The translations under genes were made by a program, and so were the position numbers. From Synchiropus splendidus (lineage: Eukaryota > Chordata > Actinopteri > Syngnathiformes > Callionymidae): DNA of 64,000 nt. The stretch is from the NCBI RefSeq assembly GCF_027744825.2, contig NC_071336.1:24832501-24896500 (forward strand), written 5' to 3'. Position 1 is the stretch's first letter, and each line of letters opens with the position of its first letter. The notes beneath the pieces were generated by a model. It had not been told where the DNA came from and did no database searches. It saw only the letters and a program-made list of their open reading frames with translations. Positions 24,866-38,341 of the stretch are shown one piece after another.

Positions 24866-27444
24866 TTTTGTTGTCTTCTCATTAGTTTTAAAATATTTTC
24901 TTGGTTGTTCCTTTCCTTTCGGTTGTATGTACTGTACTTGAATTGTACATGTGGCAACTCGCAATGTTTCAGTTTCCCTCTTCACCTGCCCATCCTTCAT
25001 GACTTACTTCACTCAACAGAATGCAGCTCTCACTTCAGTCGTAACTGAAAAACTTGAGCACTCTAACTTCCCTGGTAGTTCTTGTGAACAGTGAACTAAT
25101 GTCAACAACTTTGTGAACCACTTTCCTCCGTAGGCACCGAGGGCAGGCTGCTCACTCAATATCTGCTTTGACTTCAGAACTCTAATCATTAGGAAAACTT
25201 CATCCAACAGTGCAATCCATATGCTAATAACACTGATAAAAAAAAGTGTTTATGCGAGTTGAGACAATAAAAAAATCTAATTTGAATGAGTTTCACCACC
25301 TACATGATGGATTTTCGCTCCATGTCCAGGCAATACTTGGGCAGTTAATTTCTCATACTAAACAAGAACTTTCTTTGTATCGTTCCCTCACCCAGAGGTT
25401 ATTGTCATGCAGGTAGGACCTTCTTTCTGTTTTTGTTGTTTCAAACATGCAATAAATCAGTCAACAGACAGTTTTCTGTTTCAGGAGTTAAAATTATTTG
25501 GTGGGATTATGACTTTTTTGAGAACAGCATGATGAATGAAGCAACAAGAAACAAACAAAAGTGGTCTTGTGGAAGGAGTCCTAAAATTGAAAAGAATATT
25601 CTTTGGAAAAACAGAGTTGTTATGGGAGGAAATGAGTAGAAATAAAATTGTGTTATAAACAAGCTGTTGGGGGTATAAAACAGAGCCAGTGGGGAAAGAA
25701 TGCCTTTTGAATGCCTAAATGAAGTCAAAGAAAGTTTTCAGAAGCACGACAAAAAGAAAACAAAAGGTGAAACTTTGTTTGATTTGAACAGATAACAGCG
25801 AAATGTCAGCCTTAGCTGAAGACAATAAAGGAGAAAGATTGGTGAATGAATTTGTGGTGGGTGAAACTTTGTTCACAAAATGACGTTTAATTACAAATGA
25901 ATGTGAGACAAAGAAGAGCCAGAAAATTCCAAATCCAAATGGAAGACAAAAAAAATGCAATAGTTAAAATGATGAATGGCAAGTCTTGGAAAAGCCAAGG
26001 TGAATTAAAATGTATCAATGAAAAGACTATCAACTGATAGCAATAGATTTAGCTGGTAAAAATACGACAACTGCGAAAACAAAACACAAAATAAAACCTT
26101 GGTATGTGATCTATTTCAACTTATGTCTTTAAATAGAATTAGAAACATAAATACTGAGTTTAAATATGCGTCTTTCCTTCAGTGTATTAGAATAAGTTTT
26201 TCAGATTTGAATGTAAATGACTCCATACTTAGTGGCTTCTGCAGGAAACCTGATGGAGGTATTTTGGTAACCGCATCATGAACCCAAAAATCTGTTTCCA
26301 TCGTGAAGAAAATCATCCCAGTGACTTCCAGTCCTCCGCTCAGCCTGATGGTCGCTGCCAGATTGTCTCACTCTTGACAGTTTGTCAAGAGTTCACTTGC
26401 TTCTCACTCAGAATCTCACAATTGCTCTTTTGCCTCCCAACCCTCCGAAAAACTTCACTTCACTTCACCTCCTGGACCCCGTTAATTTTGGGAAACTTCA
26501 ACAGAATAGGCAGCTTCTTCTTCTGTGTCTGGGTCCATCAAACTAAGTTCAGAAGGAGTGACTTGGCCAGGAGACGTTCTCATTACTTTTGGATGCAATA
26601 AAAACATGAGATGGAAATAATGTCACTTCAGTAAAATTGCCGTTGAAATCCATTTGTTAAACTGGCAAGAATTGTGAGACTTCAATTGCTCTCACCCGTC
26701 AGTAAAACAATGTGCGTAATACTCCATGTGACATCGGTCCATTCCACAACGGTAGCAAAAGTTTGGTTGGACGTTTGGTGCGACTATGCATGTGACTTAA
26801 AGTGTACGTGGTCAGTAGCTCTGAAGGTGACCTCGATGGGTTTGATAAAGATGAAGGACACTACATCCAAAACGCCAGGACCATTTGACTTGATGCTCTG
26901 TGGAAGTGGTGGCAGTCGCCCGACAAAGCCTCATGAAGCACTGCCTTAATCGATGGGTGGATGTGAGGGTTTCATTATAACAGCCACTCAAAGACCAAGA
27001 TAATTAACAGGCTGCAGGTCTCTGTGCTCTGGAAATTAAGTCGTAATTATGAGGGAATTCTGAGGGTCCATTTGCCCACTTCAGATTTGGATGTCCAACT
27101 GAGAACGATTGTAAGATATTAAAAAAAAAAAAAAAAAGAAAGAAAGACATCAATATTAGGTTTATTTCATATACCTCTTGCTGTTATTAAGAAATGACCA
27201 TTTAAACAAAATTACAAAGTGCACATTGTCGTCAATGCCTTTTTGATTGGAATCTACTACATTATGCATTTTTTTCTATTTATCTAATATCTTTAATTTT
27301 TAGCTGTTTTTTTTTTCTCTCTCTGTCATTCTATACAGTGTCCTACGGTGTTGACAAAGGTCTTCAAAATAAAATATATTATTATTATTATTATCATTAT
27401 TATTATTATTAGTAGTAGTAGCAGTAGTAGTAGTAGTATTTTTT

Positions 27445-27479
<35 letters not shown>

Positions 27480-27629
27480 TTATCCCATGATATTACCTTG
27501 GCGAGATAGTTAGAACACAATAATACAAAAATATTAAACAAAATACCTTATTAAAAAAAAAAAAGAAAGTTGTAAGTATGCAAAAAAAAAAAAGTCTGGA
27601 GGTAGTGGGTCGCACATCATCGTGCTTAC
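24866..27629. other. AT-rich non-coding DNA, no gene recognised
   Basis: No exon is supported. The stretch 25500-26100 is strongly A-rich on the plus strand. A homopolymer lies at 27121-27137 and a compound microsatellite follows at 27366. Confidence 0.45.
27366..27479. repeat. compound microsatellite (ATT)n (AGT)n (TA)n
   Basis: ATT trinucleotides run from about 27377, then AGT trinucleotides from about 27411, then T-rich sequence and a TA run at about 27449-27475. Frames here encode only Ile/Tyr or Leu runs. Confidence 0.9.
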
Positions 27630-27731
27630 CTGTCAGATGTTGCAGGTCAGAGGTGCTGTTACCCAGCATGAGGAAGATTGGCAGGGGCCACAGAGCAGTT
27701 AGGGGAAATAACAAGACGTCAAACTCATGCC
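27630..27731 (-). CDS. possible internal exon (102 nt, phase 1-1)
   Basis: On the minus strand the acceptor TTTTGTTATCTCACAG is followed by 102 nt and ends at CTGACAG before GTAAGC, a consensus donor. With phase 1 at both ends the frame is open for all 33 full codons. It encodes a hydrophobic stretch (VLLFPLTALWPLPIFLML) and then an N-glycosylation-type motif (GNSTSD) followed by LQHLTG. That is the look of a membrane-spanning or buried segment of a secreted or membrane protein. I do not recognise the family. Both splice sites and the frame agree, so this is the best single-exon candidate in the window. Confidence 0.4.
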
Positions 27732-27956
27732 CTGTGAGATAACAAAATATATTTGGCTGAAATTGATGTCAAAGAGAGAGAACTCTCACTTTTTCATGTG
27801 AGCGACTATTTTGTTTCCTGTTGTCTCGCAACCTGTCATACTACACATGCATAAACATAACGTTTACGGAAGTAATGTACAATTGTGCAGTGCAAACTCT
27901 ACAAGCAAACGATCATGGCACACCGCCACAACAACAGTGAAAAGCTCCATTCCTTC

Positions 27957-28387
27957 AAATCCTCACATCCTCAATCCCATGGCGTCATATATTGATGTTG
28001 GGAAAGTTGGCTTTTGCATCGAATACTAACCAAAAGTCAACCTTCAGTGTTGCATGTTGACACATTGGCAGCACAACACGTGGAGAATAGACAGATGTTT
28101 GGGTTAGGCAAGCTATGAGATGGCGCTCCATTCATTCAATGTTTAGCGATGGAGGTTGGTGTTATGATGCACCATGCGCCCTCACGCAATGCTCCACGCG
28201 TCCTCTCCCAACACACGATCCACCACCCTCCCTGGAACACTACGGAAGGGAAACTTTCTTTTAGTCCATTGAAAAACCAATGCTTAACATTCATCTCTGA
28301 AGGCTGCCTTTTTTGTCCGTATAGGGCACAAAAGTCCACTTTCCCACTGTCAACATATTACTCCATGGGTGTGAGGATGCATTGTAG
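27957..28387. mobile_element. fold-back element, family B copy 2
   Basis: The left arm (CACATCCTCAATCCCATGG, then GATGTTGGGAAAGTTGGC) is mirrored by the right arm (AAAAGTCCACTTTCCCACTG to CCATGGGTGTGAGGATGC). The middle, about 28110-28240, is unrelated and includes a GAGATGGCGCTC word. The element is about 430 bp with no coding capacity. It is the best-preserved member of family B here. Confidence 0.75.
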
Positions 28388-30369
28388 TAGAAGATAAATT
28401 ATCAATGGAACATGTGATAAAACAAAGGAGACATTGAAACAAGCAGAAAACAAAGCAAGTATCATGGATGTGGACATTATTACAATGGCTTTGAAGAAGT
28501 AGTAAGAAGTAACATTTTAACTAAATGACATACTCGTGGAACTCCTGTATCCCGTTCAAATGCATGAAGAGATGGACCTGGTAAAGACAGCTGCAGAATG
28601 GACTGAGATTTACTTCTCATAGTTCGAAACTAGTCATCATTTCAATAAACGTCAAAATTCCCCCTTTTGCTTCTCTTGTTCCTCTGTCAGGTCGCTCCTT
28701 GATAGGCTGCTTTCTGGTCCGGTTTTCGGTTCTTCTGGCTTTCTTTTGAGCAGTCAGATCGCATAGAAACTATGTGAAAACTAGAATCGTGATCTGTGAG
28801 CTGCGAATCACTGGTATAGAATACTGCGGTTGAAAAAACTTAATGCCAAAAGGAAATGAAACTGACGAAGGAAGTGAACATGACGACGACGCGAGAGAAA
28901 GTTATATATGTAGATGGTCATTTTTTGCTTCGACTCTTGTGCCGCATGAATTAGCTTTGTGGCAAAATTAGAGCATTCACACACTTGTATGTATGCAATT
29001 CAATACAACCTTCTGTTGAAAATACTACCAGAAGTCAAATTCTTTATCACACACCTAAAAACAAAATAGATAAAGAAATACATCAAACTTGAGGAGAAGC
29101 CATACAAGAACAAAAACGACAAACAAACAAGGAAGACTGATTCAGAAAGTAAAAATATTAGCAGCAGTGCCTGGGAGCCCTGTGTCTGGCCCCTCAAGTC
29201 GCGCCTTCATCGCAGCTGAGCCCCCTGCTGCTCTGGCAAGATGTACTAAACTCTCAGTGAGGCTGCAGTCAACCTCACGTCGGCTGAGGAAATGATGCTA
29301 TTACTGTTTGCCAGACGTCCACAGATGTCTAAGAGAGAGTGGAAATCTGGAAAACAGTTCCAGTAAACGCATGATAAGTTCCGAGTCATCATTTCTGCTC
29401 CCCATCGGTATCCTTCTACTGGTGCGTTACACTTGATCTTACATCGTGACAAATGCACTTTAGCGAGTCTGAAACCGATGAAAAAGACACAGTGTTTCAT
29501 GTGGTTCTGCCTCAGTGGACACTGCTTTCTAAAACCCTGAACCTGGCAACGGTGTTGAGGGCTGTTATTTGAACGTCTTGCCGTATGTTGCTGAGACAAT
29601 CATTTGGTTTAGAATCAACGCTCATTTTCATTTTCTATCGATTTTGCTGTTGGACACAGCAGTTGAACAGTGACAGTGGTGCCACCTAATTTAAGCTTTA
29701 TATTAAGCAATTAGATTTTGGCTGGGTTCATTAGCTTGACGAGTGCTGCTTAATTAACATCCTCATTTTTAAATGTGGTGCGTTCATCTTAACCCAATTT
29801 AACGGCGTTGACTGTTAAATATAAAATAAAGTTTAGAATAATTACCGACGGCAACAGGCTCACGAAGACTTATAGACAGACTATAGACTCTGGGCTTATG
29901 ACGGTTTAATGGTGGGATTAAAGCTTTGTTGTTGCTTCATCTTTCAACTGATGAAATTACTTCATAATGACACTGATGGAACGGGTGCTTTGCTTGTTGT
30001 TTGTCAAAATAAATAAATAAATTCAATAATAATGACAAATAAAATTGTAAGCAACTTTAAATGGCAAGAGTTTCTTGGTCCTGCTTGAACCATCAATCCA
30101 TTTGAATCACGTTCTCCCAGGTAGACACTGCAGACGTGCTGTAAACTATGTTGAAAATATCAATTTCACAGAACTTTTTTTTTTTTTTTTTTTCTACAAG
30201 AATGAATGGCAGATGTACAATGATTTGTCTAACAGTAATATTAATAATGAATTTCCCTGGTCAATCTTTACTTCCACACATTTTGAGGAAGGGTGAAACA
30301 CATTTCCACATTTCTGAATTCTGTTTCATGATTTGGTTTTGTGAAACTATGTCACAACTCACTTCATGA
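28388..30369. other. unique non-coding DNA, no gene recognised
   Basis: No exon is supported. A T tract lies at 30175-30193. The interval 29690-29860 is rich in homeodomain-like words (GCAATTAGA, TTAATTAACA, CATTAGC) and may be a regulatory element. Confidence 0.45.
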
Positions 30370-30571
30370 TAATGACGGGTTGATGAGGTATCATGAAACA
30401 GTATTGCAGAGTTGATGAAACAGTGTCCCAGTAATCCATGAGATGGCGCTCTTTGGAATGATGAGAGGTTTCAGTGAATTAGTTGTCCAAACAACTTGCA
30501 GCAGACAGAACCATCTGGTGGCCCCTGAAAATCAGGACACTGTTTCATGAAACCTCATCGACCCAACATTA
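30370..30571. mobile_element. MITE family A copy 3 (long form)
   Basis: It has the nested left arm GATGAGGTATCATGAAACAG and then GTTGATGAAACAGTGTCCC. The right arm has AGGACACTGTTTCATGAAAC, then CTCATCGACCCAACATTA. On the minus strand the right arm contains CCACCAGATGGTT (30509-30521). No clear 8-bp duplication is visible. Confidence 0.85.
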
Positions 30572-32880
30572 CAACTGATCAAAGGTACCCTAAGATACTT
30601 TCACAACAAAACAACGTGGCAACCCATGTCACACTACTTGCATCCACAGTAAGTCAATCTCCTGATGGACAGATCTAAAGTTAGAACAAAGGCAGCCCTT
30701 CAGATTCAGTGGCGGTTTAATAAAAGCAAAAGCAGATTTGGACTCTGAGTTGGTGCTATCAGCTTCGTGAGTCGTGATTCCTCTGCATTCATCATTGTAG
30801 AATCAAGGCTCTGATTGTTCAACTTATCGCCAGTGTTCAGAAATCTCGACTTCTGTGTTTCATTTGACAGATCTTGCATGAAATGTGCGACATTTTCGCC
30901 TCGAATATGTTGCATTCCCCGCTCTCATGTTGTTGCGTGGCATTAGGTTGCACGTAACCGTGGCTGTACAATTCCTTTCAATCTCAATGGGTTGATTTTA
31001 TTTGGCTCCATTTTATTTAGATTGGCAGTCTGGTTCTGCTAGTGGATGTTCGCACCAAAAGTGAGTAAAGAAACAAAAGCAACGTATTTACTTGTCAAGA
31101 AAAGTCAAGTCGATTACGTGTGCTAGCCTTTTCTGATCCGCCATGTTGACTCTCTTTAGACCCACCCCCTGAAGAGTGACCAAGTTTTTGAAGCTAGTTT
31201 TTGAGACTTCACATTGGCTCAACCTTATTTTTAATTTGTGCTATTTTCCTCCAATTCGGGTCCGTTCCTACCTGTTACAGAGCTTGGACTTCAAAGTACA
31301 AGTCACGCCTGTCAATGACACCGTATATCGCATGGTGCACTTGAAGAAGGTTAAAATCATCGGTTATTCCCGATGAAACGTAGCCTGCTGCAGAAAACGT
31401 ACTACATTAAATGCTTCTGTTCTTATGTGTGGTTAATGCTTGACATTAAGGCCAAGACAACGATTGAATCCCTGTTAAAGTTGCGTGTATATAATTACAG
31501 CAAACATCTTTCATCTCAAGGAGGACACCGTTAATTACACCCACATTGTGCATGCAAGGCACAGATGGCAATTATAACCTCAACAGTTCCATACTGTGCA
31601 CTTTCGTAGAGGATTTCTATCAAAACAAATCCTTCAAGCATGAACATCACGACATGGTTGTGTCAGAGTTGACCTTGCTGACAATGTGTGGACTTAAACG
31701 TGAGCTAAAAACCACTGTTAAAGAAGGAGCAAACACAGTCAGACAGATTTCTCTAGCCTCCCTTTTGTCACCTTTTATTGAGTTTATGTCATAAGGTCAT
31801 CGAGTTATCAAAGAAATGGTTATAAATGCAAAGAAACGATGCATATCTGTTCCATTTCTGAGGGAATTTTGGATGCAAAACCGGAGCTGCAGTCGCCTAC
31901 CAATAATAGACTGAAAAATGTGGGCATCGAAACTCCTCCGTGGTCACCTACCTTGGACCGGGAAAAGTGACATTTAAATCAGAGGAGTGAAAGTCAAGAA
32001 GATGCATTCATCTGCCATTATGCTACAGCCATCACAAAAAGAGCCTTTAATATCCGGTGGCTCACAGCCAAACTGGCCCTATGAAACCAATTTGAGGACA
32101 AAGATATTCTTGGCACAAATGTCTGTCTGTTGGACGGGATTCTGTCAAATTCTGGCTCAGCTGCACACTCGATAAATATGTTGCAGAATGAAACGTTTCA
32201 TGGCTGTGAGTTTGCAAGGCTGTCGAGAATTAACACGCTGCACAGCAGTTATACAATTAATCTACACAACTTAATTCAATGATATTTTATGTGAGTCATT
32301 CAGCAATAATACCTCAAAAATGACAGTGTTACCTAACATGATGTCAATTCCTATAATGGCAGTATTGTGTCTGATGTTTTGGACCTTGAGAACATAAGAG
32401 TTGATGGGAATCAGAAGTGATAACGCCCTCTGGAGCCGCTGGTCCTCAGATGGTCATCCATAAAGAGTTCCGAGTGTCAGAAAGGAAACATATGGAGATG
32501 GAGTTTTTTTTTTTTGTTTTTTTGTTGTCAGAGGGGACATTTATTTGAGGTCTTGTAAGAATCGTTCCCTGACCTGCACTGTCATTGTGGCCCCTCCCGC
32601 TCCTCTTCAGGCTGAGACAGCTGCGGTCCTGCGGCCTCTCCAAGCCGCAGCATCAGACAGGTGTTTGTGCAATCCCCTTCAGCCAGAGGAAGGACACCTT
32701 TCATATGCTATTTGGTTGTTAAAAACTGCACTGAGTGGCCTTGTCACATAATTTGATATTTCAAATTAGCTCTCAGAAAAACTTGAAAGACCAATGCCAG
32801 AGGCAAATCCAGCAACACTAAGTTCCTCTGGGATGTGCTCTGACCACGATGCCACTGTGAAATTGCATGTAAGATTTCTT
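30572..32880. other. non-coding DNA with weak exon candidates
   Basis: No repeat element was recognised. A possible terminal exon lies at 31281-31376. At 32611-32660 a GC-rich 50-nt stretch follows a good acceptor (CCCTCCCGCTCCTCTTCAG) but ends at a weak GTGTTT donor. T-rich runs are at 32507-32524. Confidence 0.4.
31281..31376 (+). CDS. possible terminal exon (31 codons and stop)
   Basis: An acceptor with a long pyrimidine-rich lead (GTTCCTACCTGTTACAG, ending 31280) precedes a phase-0 frame of 31 codons ending in TGA at 31374-31376 (starts SLDFKVQVTPVNDTVYRM, ends KIIGYSR). An alternative is an internal exon ending at AAG before GTTAAA (31352), a weak donor. The other two frames stop sooner. 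No polyadenylation signal was identified close by and no family is assigned. Confidence 0.2.
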   Translation, partial: SLDFKVQVTPVNDTVYRMVHLKKVKIIGYSR

Positions 32881-32881
32881 T

Positions 32882-33001
<120 letters not shown>

Positions 33002-35454
33002 CCTTTGCGATGGTGCCCTTTTTCTCAAGCTTGAGCACCAGTCCCCCAAAATGTCTGCCCCAGGTCCAACTTGAGCAGGGACTTGGGAGGTGACTTCTCA
33101 ATGTGGCACATTTTCATTCATTGTATATCAGGTTGTGATTGAGGATTACAATGAAGAACAGCGTGATGAAGGGCGAGATAAAATGGCTCCAAAAAATAGA
33201 TGCTTCGATCAGGCGAATGTGTGCACAGTCGAGTCAATGACAAGTTCACATATATTGGGGATAATCGACTGGTCCATTTGGTTTTATTTTTGGTTTTTTT
33301 TTTTTTTGTTTTTTCAGGAAAATTGTTCTCCCTCACTCTTATGAACAGCATCCGTGGATGTGGCAGAGGCAGCATCGACCACCTTTAGCTTGACATGAAC
33401 CAACGTTACGTACAGATCCAGGGTCTTCTGACTGTGCTCTGTGTTCAGTTCATCTGTATTTCCGCATGGTTCCACAAACCATATGGATATGGACCAATGT
33501 GATGGAAAAAATTATTGTCACTGTCCAGACTAATGGAAAGTTACTGGTGAAAGCTGCCTCAATGTTTTTGTTAAACCAACTCTGAGTGCAGACTGAGCGT
33601 CTCACAGATCTTCAAGGTTGTTGCTACATTCTTGCTTCTCCAATGTTATTATGTGCCCTCCCATCCAGTACAATATATGCTTGCTGAGAATTCCTCACTG
33701 AGAGTATCAACTTCATACTGTCAACTTGTGTTCTCGCTTTCTTTGCAAAGATTTTTCGATAGATATTCATAAAACACAATTCTCTCTTTGTTGAAGTCAA
33801 GACATTCTTCACCAAACTGAGCACATAGCAGCAGTATTACTGTTACTTCCTGATATGTAGCTCTACTGAGACACGTAAAAGACAAAACAAAGGTGGAATT
33901 TGGCCGCGCCTCCTACAACGCTGTCTTCATTTCATGTTTTGTGAGGCACATTATCAATACTTTTTTAAAAGTCGCATTGTTTGTTTTGAAGTTTGTTGTA
34001 GCCATAAACTATTGACTCTGAAATAGTATATTTTTCAATTACAGACAACATTTCACCCTTGTATGTTTTTGCAAAGTCTCACAAAATTGTCGTACAAATA
34101 CAATTCATACAACTTTTGAGTGCTGTTAAAAGGGAACCAAAACAGGAGCAATGATATATTATACTCATGCTTCTCTGCTGTTTCACAATCGGTGTAAGTG
34201 CTATTGCTTTGACTGTATTTGTGCAAGAGTTAGTTGTGGATTAAAATGGCAGTGTTTACAATGCATGATCCTGTAAGGCCATAGTCATTATTATTGTCTG
34301 TTTTGTTTACGCTTGAGGCGAAATGGCCCATATGGGTTTTCAAGTTTTTGATCACAAAAAGAAAAGACAAAGCTCGACTCCTCTATATTTTTTAAGGTCT
34401 TCCGCAAAATTTCCATGTGTTGCTTGGGATTCATAGTTTGCCCCCACTGTTTGCCGTTACTAAAGGCTGGAGGGCAGAAATACGTCGGGGAATAAAAAGT
34501 GTGAGAGCCAGACATACAAATAAATCTAGCTGGTGAAAACACTCATTGTTGGATGGTCCTTTGAGGGAGAGGGAACAGTCTTTCTTATACTAATGTGATT
34601 CTATGACAAAGCCGGAGCACTGTAGTTCTGCTCTTTCCACAAACACACCAGGGGCCGTTTTTACACTTTTCCACAGCATAAATAAACATTGTGTTTCTTT
34701 GGCCAATTTTCTGAGATGCTGATCGAGATACTTTGAATTTTACTTTTATTTATTTTTTTTTCGGTATCAAGGACCCTGTTGATGCGCAGCGTGAATAATC
34801 CTGAGCCATCATTCAATTTCTTCAGAATCAATTTATGTAACGCTGTCAGTTTGGAAGAGAGGTGAAGAACATTTGACTCATTTTTCACATTTTTATATGA
34901 ATGGTGAGAAAATTTACCAGTGTAGAAAATAGCAAGCATCGAAGGGCAAAGGAAATGAAGACAGATGCTTAACTATTTCCATTAAAAAGAAACGCTCGAC
35001 TCTCTGCGTCAAACATTCTCTTTAACTGAAGTTGAAGCTTGCGGTGGTTTTTCTAAAGATGTTAAAGGTGATGGCCAGAAGCGACACTCTGAATAGTGCC
35101 TCGACAGTTGCAGCCTCAGCTGTCAATATATAATGGTCTTCATATGGAGGTCGACATCAGGATGCGGATGTGCTTGAAGTTATAGTGTATTCTAGGTTGC
35201 TGTTTGGTGGAATGCCATTGTTTTTGCCAGTCAGTCACCAATGTCCTACTTGCACCACTAAAATTTCTGAAATTAGTAACGTGCTTGAACACATCAATAG
35301 TTTTGTGTTGCACATAGGCATCACTCGTATTGCTTGCCCAACAAAGTGACATTGGCTAAAAACATGTTCAATGAGAACAAAAAAAAAAAAAAAACAAGGA
35401 GAAGCAAAGGGGTACATTTTGGTATTTATTGACATGATGGCTATATAAAACGTT
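33002..35454. other. non-coding DNA, no gene recognised
   Basis: No exon is supported. T tracts at 33294-33319 and an A tract at 35380-35395. The rest appears unique. Confidence 0.45.
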
Positions 35455-35650
35455 GGTGATGGGCTTATGAGGTTTCATGAAACAGTGTCCTCCTTTTCAG
35501 ACCCAACTAGGTGGCACTTTCTGCTCTAAAACCTTTGGATTTTTGGATTTGGACAACTTCAATGAAACCCCACAACATTTTTAAAACAGCGCCATCTGAA
35601 AGTTGAAAATGAGGACACTGTTTCATGAAGCCGCACCTCGTCCGTTCCTT
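35455..35650. mobile_element. MITE family A copy 4 (short form)
   Basis: The left arm is TATGAGGTTTCATGAAACAG, then TGTCCTCCTTTTCAG. The right arm is AAAATGAGGACACTGTTTCA, then TGAAGCC. The word CAACTAGGTGGCAC in the left arm and, on the opposite strand, CAGATGGCGC in the right arm are CTCF-core-like. The right terminus is diverged. Confidence 0.8.
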
Positions 35651-38341
35651 CTGCAAGCAGCATGCAGACATTTAGGGATTATGTTTCATGAAGGAAAAAT
35701 TACTCTGCCATCACATGATGCACTTTTTGGCTTTCTGCTTTTCCACTTTGCTTCATCATGTGCTGTCACGTGAAATTTCTGGCTGGTAGAACGAGCTTCA
35801 CAATTGGTGGTGAGACTATTTAACAATGAACTGCAAACATTTTATCTTCATGTGTGGGGTCTAATTATCATACACTGGCGAATTCCTCCAGCACAGGGAA
35901 TTATTGATGCAGTTATACAGAGTTAAAACCATGCTTTTCAAAACACGTTGACAAAGCAAGGAAGCATACACTACCTGCATTTCATTTGTTGGTTACACAC
36001 ATTTATATTTCCTCAGAGAACATCAAAGCCGCTCAAGTTCTTAAGAGAAGTGTGGGTTAAATCAAACTCAGGAAGCAATCTGGAGATTGAGTATTTTAGC
36101 TTTTGTGTCTATCTCTGCAGAGGTCAAAGTGATGTAATAGCTGTACAATGAGACCGAGGACAAGTACTGACTTCATGTAATAATGCCCAGTAATAGAACA
36201 TCAGTGTTCAAAGGAAAGTTCGAGGAGAGAAAAGTGAGAAACCGGAAATTTCTTTCAATTCTGCGGTGTCATGTACACAGCAAAACAGAATTTATTAAAA
36301 AATGGCTGAGATAAAAAATGACATTTTGTCGGGGGGGGGGGTGTTTAAATATCAAGAGTTGACTTTGGAGCTTATCTGACAGAGTCATTTGCATACCGAC
36401 ACTTCTGACAGAATCAATGAGGCACGCAGCTCTCACTCTGCCCTGCTCCATCAAATGTTTGTGAAATTTTAATGGAGATCCTTGTCTTCGACATGAAAGG
36501 GAAGTGCCACTTGCTCTGGAGTGATACCATGCATGTGCAATAATTGCAGGCGCTGCTTCAACATCAGTAGCAGTTTCATGATCAAACCGGATCGCGAGTT
36601 TTAATGCTGATGCCTTTTGATGAATAAAACAGTATGCAGTATTCCTTAATTAGCAAGATGTCTTTTTGAAATATTTCTGTTTGACCTTCGATATTGCAGT
36701 TTTCCAAAAAAAAAGCTTTCCTAATACAGCGGACATCAGCGCATTGAAGCAAAAAGGTAAGCTCTCCCGATCACTGGCTTCACCTTGAGCACAGAAGTAG
36801 ACCACTTAAAACCTTCTACATCACAGTTTAATGCTCCACAAATCTAAAGACCAAAGTGTAAAATCATGTCCCATCTTCTCCCACTTATCCAATGCTGTGT
36901 GATGGAGGCCAAAGTTTTCAGCTGGGACCTAAACTTTTCCCTTTCACATTAGCATGATTCAAGCGAGGATTCTGAGATGTTTCCGGGTCAGTGTGGTGAT
37001 TAAAGGAGTTTTCACTCAAGTTGAAACACTCCACTTCGTTGCACCCCGCAGGGACAGGAAATGCTTCTTCTTAATTTCACCCGCAGAACTGTGTCCACGC
37101 AAGGAGTGCTGCATGTGTTCCCAAGCACCGAACATTACGTACTCATTCATCTGAGTCTGTTTTTGACGAAAAAAGGCAGAAGTAGAAGGAGGGTATTTGT
37201 ACACACTGTGGAGAATGGGACTTGAACTTACGAGGGGACGTTGGTGCTATTGCCATGTTGTTGCCGAGCTATTACTCCTTGATTCCACCGAAGCCATTTT
37301 TCGGAGTAGAGCAACTGTGCCGAGGACAGATTTTTCTAATCTGCCACGCAAGGATTCTGACGTTGCACTGTAGTTGATAGTAGTTTTATAGTTGGCCTAT
37401 AAAGGGAACTATAAAGAAAAGAGTTCTGCGGCATTTTTCAACCGGGCCACAGTCGTGTGCCATGAGAGGCTGTCAGGTGTGACCTGGGAAAATGATCCAA
37501 CTTCACCTCATTTGTCCGGAGATGGGGTGGGCGATATGATGACATTAAATCATGACCAACCAAGGTGAGGAGATCACATGGATTCGCTGACATTCTTTCT
37601 ATACACTGTTCTGTTGAGCTACCGTGTGTTGACGCGCTGGTCTGTCCGTCAGTCTGCTGCCGTGGTGCGCGGCGCTCCTCTTCCCTCACACTCAAATGCG
37701 AAACTTCCAGCTGGTTTTAAACCTGATGCGCCTCCAATTTGACCACACACTTTGACGACAGGACGATGGAGGGAGTGATCCTGGTTGGACCTCAGAGCTA
37801 ATAATGCTAACGTCTAACGCAACGTCTCACTTTAAACCTTTATTGATGCTCATAGACTGTCAAAGTTTGCTTTGAAAGTTGGCGAAAAACTAAATGCACA
37901 ACAAAATAAATGCGCTCCAAAATGTGAAGTGACAAAGAATAATTGTTTTTATGAAGCAAGTTCAGGCAAAGAATGCTAAGAATTTGACTAGGAACTCCAA
38001 ACTACAATAAAGAGAAGTGATAAAATTGAAACAGTTATTTAAAGTAAGCAAATAAATAAATCATGACATATTTTGCCATATTGCCGCCCCTTTCTGGACA
38101 CATTTGAAACCAATACGTCTTCTGCAATTTGTTTCTTGGCAAAGTAACAACCAAGTGTCAGTAGCTACTGTTTTTCACAAATGAATAAGGATTGTCTATA
38201 GGGATTTTAGCACAAGTGCACTTTGGCTGAGGTTCCTTTGGTGGCGTGCCTCTGGATTTTTTCAATGAACCAAGGGTGCCGTGGTCTGATGTCTCATATG
38301 CGTAACCCGTAACCTTTTTTTTTTTTTTTTTAACCTGTCGA
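35651..38341. other. unique non-coding DNA with weak exon candidates
   Basis: A strong acceptor (TTTATATTTCCTCAG) before an open 44-codon frame lies at about 36017-36151, and a possible 57-nt exon lies at 36700-36756. A G run is at 36331-36340 and a T tract at 38316-38331. Nothing else is supported. Confidence 0.4.
36700..36756 (+). CDS. possible internal exon (57 nt)
   Basis: The acceptor TTGACCTTCGATATTGCAG ends at 36699 and the donor AAAAAG before GTAAGC starts at 36757. Only one frame is open throughout (phase 2; FQKKSFPNTADISALKQK). The length is a multiple of three. An internal alternative acceptor (TTTCCTAATACAG) exists. The peptide was not recognised. Confidence 0.2.

Noticed and set aside
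25005..25041. Minus-strand acceptor and strong GTAAGT donor enclosing 37 nt
   Set aside because: All three frames contain stops, so it cannot be an internal coding exon.
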